From an uncultured Rhodocyclaceae bacterium (GTDB lineage Bacteria > Pseudomonadota > Gammaproteobacteria > Burkholderiales > Rhodocyclaceae): DNA of 19,270 bases. The position numbers were made by a program, and so were the translations under genes. The notes beneath the pieces were generated by a model. The model searched no databases. It was not told where the DNA came from and worked only from the letters and a program-made list of their open reading frames with translations. The DNA lies in contig CAJBAP010000158.1 of the NCBI GenBank assembly GCA_903950295.1, positions 1 through 19,270 of the forward strand, in the 5' to 3' direction. Below are positions 13,138-19,270 of this stretch, piece after piece (within the stretch, counting starts at the first letter, position 1; every line of letters begins with the position of its first letter).

Positions 13138-14841
13138 TTACATGCGCTCCGTCAAGTCGATGACGCGCGCTACTTCTTCGAGCGAGGTCGCTCCCTCGAT
13201 GACACGGCGCAGGCCATCATCGGCGAGCGTGCGAAATCCCTTTGCCGCCGCCGCGTTGTGGATGTCGCGAAAGGTGGCGCGGCGCACGATCAGATCGTTG
13301 AGGTCGGCGTCCAGTCGCAATATTTCCATGATGGCAACGCGACCCCGGTAACCCTGATATTCACAAAGGGGGCAACCGGACGGCCGGTAGAGGATGGGCG
13401 TTTGCCGGAAATGTTCCGTGCCGAGCAGTTGCAGCTCTTCTTTGCCGGCGGGGTAGGGCTTGCGGCAATGCGGGCAGAGTTTGCGCACCAGCCGCTGGGC
13501 GACAATACCGATGATATTGCCCGCCATGATGTCGGGCAGCACGCCAATGTCCAGCAGGCGCGGAATGGCGCCCAGCGCGGAGTTGGTGTGCAGGGTCGAG
13601 AAGACCTGGTGGCCGGTCATGGCAGCGCGAAAGGCCATTTCTGCGGTGTCGCTGTCGCGAATCTCGCCGACGAGGATGACATCCGGATCCTGGCGCATCA
13701 TCGAACGGATGCCGTTGGCGAAGTCGAGCTTGGCGGAATCGGCCACCGAGGTCTGGCGGATCATGGCCATCGGATATTCGACCGGATCCTCCAGGGTCAT
13801 GATGTTGATGCCCTCTTCGTTGATGTGATTCAGCATCGAATAGAGGGTGGTGGTCTTGCCGCTGCCGGTGGGGCCGGTAACGAGGATGATGCCTTCGGGG
13901 CGCGCCATCATGCGGCGCAGGTGTTCCTGCTGCGCTTCGTCGAGACCGATCTTGTCGAGCGGTACGATGCCTTTCTGGCGATCGAGAATACGCAGGACGA
14001 AGTTTTCGCCGTGAATGGTCGGCTGTGCCGCACAGCGAAAATCGACGGCGCGGCCGCTGATGTTCATCGAGATGCGGCCGTCTTGCGGGGCGCGCGTCTC
14101 GGCAATGTTCATGTCGCTCATCACCTTGAGGCGCACGGCCATCGCTGCCCAATAGGATTTGTGCAGGGCGCGGATTTGCCGCAGGATGCCGTCGATGCGA
14201 TAGCGGATGCGCAGGAAGCTGGCTTCAGGCTCGAAGTGGATGTCTGAGGCATCACGCTTGACGGCATCTGTCAGCAGGGCATCGACCAGGCGCACTACCG
14301 GCTGACTGTATTCGTCCGATGAGGTGGAGAGACTGCGGAAATCGATTTCGCCGGTCTCGATCTCGTGCAGGATGCCGTCGATAGACAGTTCGTAACCGTA
14401 ATGCTGATCGATACTGCGGGCGATCTCGGATTCGCCGGCCAGCACGGTGTCGACAATCAGGTCGGGAGAGATGAGTGCGCGCAGCCGATCCAGCGCAACG
14501 ATGTCGTTGGGATCGGCAATGGCAATCGTCATCCGGCGCTGCTCAGGCGCATAGTCGAGGGGCAGCAGGCGATGGCGCTTGGCGACATCGTGCGGGACCA
14601 GGCGCAATGCTGCCGGGTCGACCGTGGCGCGACTGAGGTCGACCGACTTATGTCCGAGCGATTCGCCGAGCGCGTCGCGCAGGGTTGCCTCGGAAACGAA
14701 GCCAAGACTCACCAACAACTTGCCAACGGGCTGGTTGGATTTCATCTGCTCGAGGAGCGCGATGCGTAACTGATCCTCGCTGATGACGCCTTGTGCGATC
14801 AGTACCTGGCCGATAGGCTGACGATTTGTATTGGCGTTCAT
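13138..14841 (-). CDS. mshE: MSHA pilus assembly ATPase MshE (GspE/PilB family)
   Basis: This 567-residue assembly ATPase contains Walker A GPTGSGKT at 323-330, Asp box MTLEDPVEYP near 348-357, Walker B DVILVGEIRDSDTAE near 387-401, and His box HQVFSTLHTN at 411-420. A zinc-type Cys pair set is present (CPHC at 456-459, CPLC at 490-493). It powers pilus extension through MshG. The N-terminal domain aligns with MshEN, which binds c-di-GMP in Vibrio MshE through two RLG-type motifs; here the corresponding positions read QPIGQVLI and QPVGKLLV, so both arginines are missing (see findings). The leader of 78 nt after mshN has no clear promoter. The ribosome binding site is weak. Confidence 0.95.
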   Translation of the reverse strand: MNANTNRQPIGQVLIAQGVISEDQLRIALLEQMKSNQPVGKLLVSLGFVSEATLRDALGESLGHKSVDLSRATVDPAALRLVPHDVAKRHRLLPLDYAPEQRRMTIAIADPNDIVALDRLRALISPDLIVDTVLAGESEIARSIDQHYGYELSIDGILHEIETGEIDFRSLSTSSDEYSQPVVRLVDALLTDAVKRDASDIHFEPEASFLRIRYRIDGILRQIRALHKSYWAAMAVRLKVMSDMNIAETRAPQDGRISMNISGRAVDFRCAAQPTIHGENFVLRILDRQKGIVPLDKIGLDEAQQEHLRRMMARPEGIILVTGPTGSGKTTTLYSMLNHINEEGINIMTLEDPVEYPMAMIRQTSVADSAKLDFANGIRSMMRQDPDVILVGEIRDSDTAEMAFRAAMTGHQVFSTLHTNSALGAIPRLLDIGVLPDIMAGNIIGIVAQRLVRKLCPHCRKPYPAGKEELQLLGTEHFRQTPILYRPSGCPLCEYQGYRGRVAIMEILRLDADLNDLIVRRATFRDIHNAAAAKGFRTLADDGLRRVIEGATSLEEVARVIDLTERM

Positions 14842-14919
14842 CCCTGAGCTACTTATTTCCGGCTGCGTTTATGTGGAACCGCCGACGCGCGGGCGGTAAT
14901 CCGCGTCCGAGTCAAAAGG

Positions 14920-16287
14920 TTACAGGCCCGACTGCAGAACTTTTAGCCGTGCCGCTACCTGAGCTGCGTCAAATCCGGCCGGTTGCTGGGCAACTGCAGT
15001 GAGTGCTTGATTGTAATACTGGACGGCAAGGCGGGGTTGATGCAAATGATCAAGACTGACGGCGAGGTTGAAAAGGTAGTCGGGGTTGGCCGAATCTGCC
15101 GCATGGGCTCTGAAGAATGATTGCTGTGCCTCTGCCCAGCGCATGCTGCGGGCGTAAAGATTGCCGAGAGCAAAATTCAGATAGGGAGAATCCGGTTGCT
15201 CGGTCAGCATGTTCTTGAGCCGGCTTTCCGTCTGTTCTGCATTGGCTGAAGTCCTGATCGAGACGAGGCCGGAAAGCGCCAGCGCATCTTTCGGGTTGGC
15301 CTCCAGCGCACGCAGGTAATAGTCGGCGGCTTCATTTGGTTGTTGGCGCTGCTGGGCGACCGCAGCGAGGCCGTGCAGGGCATCGGCATTACGGGGGTCG
15401 GCCGCCAGCACTTTTTGCCACTGGGTTTGGGCCAGCGTGCTATCGCCACGATTGAATGCCTGATAGGCCTGATCGAGTAGCGGGTCAGTCTTTTGTTGGG
15501 CTGTGGTGAGGCGAATCGGCGATTCCGGCTTGGCACTGGCCGGCACCTGCTGGGCTGGTTTGGTTTCAGTACGTTTCGCTGGCGGCGCATCGCTGTCGCC
15601 ATAGTCGCGCTGTGCCGGTTGTGGTGCGGTGGCCGGGCTGGGGAAAGTCGGCACTGGCGGGACGGCAGTGGCCGGCGCTGCAGCAATCGGCGCGGCAGGC
15701 ATTGGCGGCGCCACCGGGGCGCCGCTGGCGACCAGCCCGCCTTTCGGCTGTAACTGCCACCAGAAATAGCCACCAATGCCAATGGCGGCAACCAGGCTGA
15801 CCAGCCCGATGGCAATGGCGAAGCTGCGGTTGTTTTTTTGCGCCGGCTGCTTGGCCTCAAAAAGTTTGCGTGCGCTCTCGGGAGAGGCCTCGATCGCCTT
15901 GTCGCGAGCAGGAGGCGGTGCTGGTGACAGTAGTGGTGCGGCAACCGGGACGGGCTGGACACGCAGGGGCGGCTGCGCCGCATGGGCCATGAACTGCTCG
16001 TCCAGATCCTCAAGCCGGGTGGGTAATTCTGGCAGACGGCCACCTTTGGTGGTCTTGGCCGAAATATCTGCTGAAAATGGAATGCCCGGGCTGGCCGCTG
16101 CTTTCTCGGGAACGGGGGCAAACGGCTGGGCGCCGGGCACTTCAGGTTCGCTTTGGTGCGACAGCGGCTCAAGCGCCAAGCCCTGCAGTGGTTTGGCTTC
16201 AGGCTCACTCTGCCCCTGCTGCCCCTGTGCCGCAAGCTGTTGCTTCTGCTGCTCCGCCTTGCGGAGCGCGTCCATCAGCAGGCTCAC
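14920..16287 (-). CDS. mshN: MSHA biogenesis protein MshN (TPR protein)
   Basis: This is a 455-residue protein. The N-terminus MSLLMDALRKAEQQKQQLAA is the signature start of MshN/GspB-like proteins. A cytoplasmic Pro/Gln-rich stretch leads to a membrane segment near 155-177 (SFAIAIGLVSLVAAIGIGGY), then a Pro/Ala-rich periplasmic linker at 180-260 and TPR units from about 268 to the end (LDQAYQAFNRGDSTLAQTQW, AVAQQRQQPNEAADYYLRAL). It probably helps assemble or place the MshL secretin. The ATG overlaps the mshL stop as ATGA. The linker contains AVPPVPTF at about 208-215, encoded by dispersed-repeat copy 5. Confidence 0.87.
   Translation of the reverse strand: MSLLMDALRKAEQQKQQLAAQGQQGQSEPEAKPLQGLALEPLSHQSEPEVPGAQPFAPVPEKAAASPGIPFSADISAKTTKGGRLPELPTRLEDLDEQFMAHAAQPPLRVQPVPVAAPLLSPAPPPARDKAIEASPESARKLFEAKQPAQKNNRSFAIAIGLVSLVAAIGIGGYFWWQLQPKGGLVASGAPVAPPMPAAPIAAAPATAVPPVPTFPSPATAPQPAQRDYGDSDAPPAKRTETKPAQQVPASAKPESPIRLTTAQQKTDPLLDQAYQAFNRGDSTLAQTQWQKVLAADPRNADALHGLAAVAQQRQQPNEAADYYLRALEANPKDALALSGLVSIRTSANAEQTESRLKNMLTEQPDSPYLNFALGNLYARSMRWAEAQQSFFRAHAADSANPDYLFNLAVSLDHLHQPRLAVQYYNQALTAVAQQPAGFDAAQVAARLKVLQSGL
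15644..15666 (+). repeat. Dispersed 24-nt repeat, copy 5
   Basis: It reads AAAGTCGGCACTGGCG followed by GGACGGC. It lies in the Pro/Ala-rich linker of mshN, where the minus strand encodes AVPPVPTF, the same reading as copies 2 and 3. Confidence 0.85.
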
Positions 16288-18119
16288 TGAGCGCTACTCC
16301 ACGGATTATTCAGGCGTTGCTGCGGCGGACCCAAGTTGCCCTTGTCGAAGAAATCCTGGCTGGGTAACTGGTTGCGGTATTCCTTGTAGTCACCCTCGAC
16401 GCTGGCGTCCCTGATGACCACCGGACGAAGAAATATCACCAACTCGGTCTTTTTTCGCTCGTCAGTGCGCTGCTGGAAGAGCTGCCCGAACAGCGGCATG
16501 CTGGAAAGTGTAGGCAGGCCCTGATCCTTGTTGTTGAGTGAGTCCTGCATCAACCCCCCCATTACAGCAGTTTGCCCGCTGCTGACCTTGATGATCGATT
16601 CCATCTCCCTTGTCTGGATTTGTGGAATAGGGTTAACAACACCAACTTTAGCAAGATCTGGGTTAGGGTCATTTTTATAGCCGACTACCCGTGTGATCGT
16701 GGGGCGCAAATTAATTGTCACTTCGTCGCTGTCGCTGATTTGTGGTGTGACAGTCATGATGAAGCCAACTGTTACGGAACTAGGAGTGGTGGTGTAGGTC
16801 GTTAGCGATGAACCATTGTTCTGTGTGGTATCCGCCTTCATGGTGAAATACACTTCGTTGTCGGCTACCTTCAGCGTGGCAGTTTGGTTGTTCATCACAC
16901 TAAGTTTTGGACTGGACAAAACCTTAACGTTGCCATAGTCCTCCAGCAGTTTCACGGTTGCCTGAAATGTGCCGCCGCTGTTGGTGCTTTGTATGGTGAG
17001 CAGCCCGGTCGTTGCTTGGGCAATCGAGTTTCCCGCGATGGTGCCAGCGGCAATCAGGCCAGTACTGACCTTTTTCCAGTCGATACCTTGTGTGTAATTG
17101 TCGGACAATGTGACCTCGGCGATGGTGGCCTCAATCAGAACTTGGCGTTTTGCTGAGCGCATCACCTGGTCAATGAACTGCTGAACCTTTTCGTGTTGCC
17201 GATTCGTCGCTCGAACGAGCAGGACGCCAGTTTCCTTGTTTGCAAAAACCGAGACTGAGGCCTCGTACACGCCCACCTTTTGTGTAGCCGCAGCTTTGGC
17301 ATCAATCTTCTGATTTCCGCTACCCGAAGCGGTACCAGAACCACCAGGGCCTGATGTCTCGGTTTTCCCGCTCGGGTACTCCGTCTTGCTTCCCCCTGGC
17401 CCAATCCCCGCAGCAATCTGTCCCGTTCCCTCGGTTTTTGCCTGTACGTTCGTCTCTGTTTCAATTTGAGCGCGATACCGAAGCTTGTCCTCCTCCTTAA
17501 GCATGTCAGTCACGTTGCTGATCAGACTTTCCATCAGATCATTCTTTGTCGTGCTTATGATTGAGGTGGCCGCCGTGTTGCCGCCCCCAGAACTTGTCGC
17601 TCCCGCCGTTGCAGTGGCTGTTGCAGTGGCAATTTGGGTGGATGTGGACGATTCACTTTTCACCGTGCGTGCCATGTTCACAAAATCAATTGAGTAGGTT
17701 CTCAAATACGGCTTGTCAGGCATAACGGACAGATTGGGGCCATCCAACTCCCAGCGGATATCGACCTGCTTGGCGATGCGCGTAAGCAGTTGTTGCAGGG
17801 TCTGGTCGATGGCATTCAGGGTGACGATGCCTTCGATGCCGGGATGGATGTCGACGTTGAGCTTGGCGTCGCGGGCCAGTGCAAAGAGGAGTTCCTGCAC
17901 ACGTACGTTATTGACGACGACGCTGTAGGTTTCGACCTTTGCTGTGGGCTTGGGCTTCGGCAAGGAGAGCGTTTGCTGCACCGGGGCGGGGATGCTTGCC
18001 GTCTCGCCAGCGCCGACTTTTTCGGCACGCAGGTGACCGCTACCCGGTGGTTGGATCGGAGCATTTGTACAGGCAGCCAAGGCCAAGGCCAGTGCCGGAA
18101 TAAGGAATTGCTTTTTCAT
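16284..18119 (-). CDS. mshL: MSHA outer-membrane secretin MshL
   Basis: This is a 611-residue secretin. With the ATG at 18119 the protein begins MKKQFLIPALALALAAC, a lipoprotein signal with lipobox LAAC and lipidated Cys17; a start at 18161 would add 14 residues that spoil it. An STN/N0 domain lies at about 62-125 (VNNVRVQELLFALARDAKLN). Two Gly/Ser/Thr-rich stretches lie at about 158-190 and 231-272. The secretin core follows from about 320 (QVLIEATIAEVTLSDN), with VMNNQTATLKV and VSSGQTAVMGGLMQDS, and the closing LPLFG-type motif reads MPLFGQLFQQ. It forms the channel through which the pilus leaves the cell. It begins 84 nt after the mshM stop and overlaps mshN. Repeat copy 6 encodes EKVGAGETA just after the lipidated N-terminus. 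Confidence 0.94.
   Translation of the reverse strand: MKKQFLIPALALALAACTNAPIQPPGSGHLRAEKVGAGETASIPAPVQQTLSLPKPKPTAKVETYSVVVNNVRVQELLFALARDAKLNVDIHPGIEGIVTLNAIDQTLQQLLTRIAKQVDIRWELDGPNLSVMPDKPYLRTYSIDFVNMARTVKSESSTSTQIATATATATAGATSSGGGNTAATSIISTTKNDLMESLISNVTDMLKEEDKLRYRAQIETETNVQAKTEGTGQIAAGIGPGGSKTEYPSGKTETSGPGGSGTASGSGNQKIDAKAAATQKVGVYEASVSVFANKETGVLLVRATNRQHEKVQQFIDQVMRSAKRQVLIEATIAEVTLSDNYTQGIDWKKVSTGLIAAGTIAGNSIAQATTGLLTIQSTNSGGTFQATVKLLEDYGNVKVLSSPKLSVMNNQTATLKVADNEVYFTMKADTTQNNGSSLTTYTTTPSSVTVGFIMTVTPQISDSDEVTINLRPTITRVVGYKNDPNPDLAKVGVVNPIPQIQTREMESIIKVSSGQTAVMGGLMQDSLNNKDQGLPTLSSMPLFGQLFQQRTDERKKTELVIFLRPVVIRDASVEGDYKEYRNQLPSQDFFDKGNLGPPQQRLNNPWSSAQ
17998..18021 (-). repeat. Dispersed 24-nt repeat, copy 6
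   Basis: On the minus strand it reads AAAAGTCGGCGCTGGCG followed by AGACGGC, identical to copy 1 over 24 nt but in the opposite orientation. It encodes KVGAGETA in the flexible N-terminal tail of MshL. Confidence 0.85.
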
Positions 18120-18203
18120 GACCGAGTGGGGACCTGAAAAATTGATGTCGGCTTTGATCATATCACGCGAGATTTTATTTCCAACTAGCTGAATTATTTA
18201 AGT

Positions 18204-19270
18204 TCATTTTTTGCTGCGAGTGTTGCTGTCTGGCTTCAATTGAATTGCCTGGCGTACATACGGGCGGTTACGCATGAGATCTACCGGCAATGTATCCAGC
18301 CCTTTTACGGCATCTTTGCGCGAAGCATAATCCCCATAAACGACGCCATATCTGCTTATATCCCCGAGATTGGAATGGTAAACCCGTAACTGTGCACTCT
18401 CCACGTTGGAATTCTGGGCTTGTGTGAGAAATATCTCAACCCGGTCTGGGTGCTCGGTTGAGTAGAGCTGCAAAAACCAGTGGTTCTCGGCAACTGAATC
18501 CAGCCAGGGACGACTTTCCGCCAACAACCGGTCGAGCAACGGGGTTGGCGTTGCCTTGGCGGGCGTATCGGGCTTTTTTTGCACATTCCGGATTGCGGTC
18601 ACCTCCGGCGTGGCGGTGGGAGCCCTGATGGTCGGGGTCGCAGGCGGAAACGCGGCTTCTGCCGGTGGTGTGCTGGCCGGCGGGGTTGGCTGGGCAATGG
18701 GTTGCGTCGGCTGGGAGGGAGGGGCAGCAGCGACGGCCGGGGCGATGTGGGTTGGTGTGGTGGCCGGCGCATCCCCCGCAGGCTGGGCCACCAGACGCCA
18801 GACACCCGTCAACGCCAGCATGGCGAGCGCGCCGGCGGCGGCCCAGAAAAGACCTGCAGGTAGCGAGCGAGCGGTTTGGGCTGGTTGGGAGTCGGAAAAA
18901 TCGGCATCCTTGATGGCCGCCTTGGCTTCCTTTGCGCCAACCTGATGAGATCCGGCGGCAAAGGAAGCGAGCAGTGCCTTGTCGGCAAGAATATTGATGC
19001 GCCGGGTCAACCCCTGCGATGCCTTGGTGATCAGTTTCAACGCCTCAGGTGCGAAAACACTGGGGCCGCGATAACTGGCGGCACGCATGCGGAAGTCGAG
19101 ATACTGGGCGATGTCGTCACGCACGAGCGGCTCGAGGTTGAAGTTGTGGGTGATGCGCTCACGCAGTTGGCGCATATCCGAGCGTGCCAGGGTCTCGTTG
19201 ATTTCCGGTTGGCCGAACAGCACCAGTTGCAGCAGCTTGTGGCGGTTCGACTCGAGATTCGACAACAGGC
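18204..19270 (-). CDS. mshM: MshM/ExeA-like ATPase, C-terminal part, with SPOR-like domain; 5' end outside window
   Basis: The frame is open to the window edge, so the N-terminal Walker motifs are not visible. The visible part begins LLSNLESNRHKLLQLVLFGQ, the ExeA/MshM AAA-ATPase pattern around sensor 1, followed by LRERITHNFNLEPL and the C-terminal lid with LTRRINILADKALLASF. A membrane segment follows (LFWAAAGALAMLALTGVWRL), then a Pro/Ala/Thr-rich stretch of about 90 residues, and a C-terminal region (HWFLQLYSTEHPDR ... YGVVYGDYASRKDAVKGL) that resembles a SPOR peptidoglycan-binding domain. Such proteins help the secretin cross the cell wall. It is the first visible gene of the msh operon. 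Confidence 0.85.
   Translation of the reverse strand, partial: LLSNLESNRHKLLQLVLFGQPEINETLARSDMRQLRERITHNFNLEPLVRDDIAQYLDFRMRAASYRGPSVFAPEALKLITKASQGLTRRINILADKALLASFAAGSHQVGAKEAKAAIKDADFSDSQPAQTARSLPAGLFWAAAGALAMLALTGVWRLVAQPAGDAPATTPTHIAPAVAAAPPSQPTQPIAQPTPPASTPPAEAAFPPATPTIRAPTATPEVTAIRNVQKKPDTPAKATPTPLLDRLLAESRPWLDSVAENHWFLQLYSTEHPDRVEIFLTQAQNSNVESAQLRVYHSNLGDISRYGVVYGDYASRKDAVKGLDTLPVDLMRNRPYVRQAIQLKPDSNTRSKK

Noticed and set aside
13258..14247. Plus-strand open frame of 329 codons opposite mshE
   Set aside because: mshE is certain from its Walker, Asp, His and Cys motifs; the antisense frame is His/Ala/Gly-rich with no domain.
14842..14919. Possible regulatory element between mshN and mshE (GACGCG / CGCGTC inverted repeat)
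   Set aside because: The stem is 6 bp with a 12-nt loop in GC-rich DNA and no uridine tract follows; no convincing promoter either.
16070..16100. AATGGAATGCCCGGGC, similar to the tail of repeat copy 3
   Set aside because: Only the extension matches, without the core AAAGTCGGC; too short to support.
15204..16235. Minus-strand open frame of 343 codons overlapping mshN in another frame
   Set aside because: It is Arg/Pro-rich with no motif, while the mshN frame has the MshN start, a membrane helix and TPR units.

Overview
The window looks like part of a chromosome from a GC-rich betaproteobacterium, probably a Rhodocyclales relative. This is inferred from gene content, gene order and the class of PilA; no rRNA or other phylogenetic marker is present. 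All supported genes lie on the minus strand, so the text follows transcription from right to left.

Region A (19270 to about 9297) is an MSHA-type (mannose-sensitive haemagglutinin) type IV pilus assembly cluster in the order mshM (5' end outside the window), mshL, mshN, mshE, mshG, mshI, mshJ, mshK. It encodes an ExeA-like ATPase with a C-terminal SPOR-like segment, a secretin lipoprotein, a TPR protein, the assembly ATPase, the platform protein, a PilM/PilN-like fusion, a PilO-like protein and a small periplasmic protein. Junctions are 4-nt overlaps or short gaps, except for leaders of about 80 nt before mshL and mshE, so the block reads as an operon.

Region B (9286 to 4452) is accessory and the most unusual part. 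It starts with a 1145-residue prepilin-like protein that carries an L-type-lectin-like domain, three separate pairs of tandem repeats (two Cys-rich, one resembling phage tail-fibre repeats) and a Pro-rich linker. I read it as a pilus-tip adhesin. A DUF433/DUF5615 toxin-antitoxin pair follows, then a 239-residue minor prepilin. A 23-codon ORF overlaps the adhesin stop codon by ATGA and reads through one copy of a dispersed repeat in the same frame in which the minor prepilin reads through another copy. This suggests that the toxin-antitoxin pair was inserted into the 5' end of the prepilin gene.

Region C (4410 to 3758) is a classical PilA-type major pilin gene with a textbook sigma-54 promoter and, downstream, a hairpin plus an intrinsic terminator.

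Region D (3735 to 1) holds three glycosyltransferase genes: a multi-membrane GT-C/TPR protein, a GT2 enzyme and a GT4 enzyme truncated by the window edge. They could glycosylate the pilin or adhesin, but that is inferred only from position.

A further layer is a dispersed repeat of about 24 nt with six copies across the window, five inside protein genes and one in the small ORF just mentioned. It is translated in three reading frames on one orientation and in a fourth on the other. Two copies flank the toxin-antitoxin pair as direct repeats. No tRNA, rRNA, CRISPR array or insertion-sequence transposase was seen, and no stretch longer than 300 nt lacks a gene.
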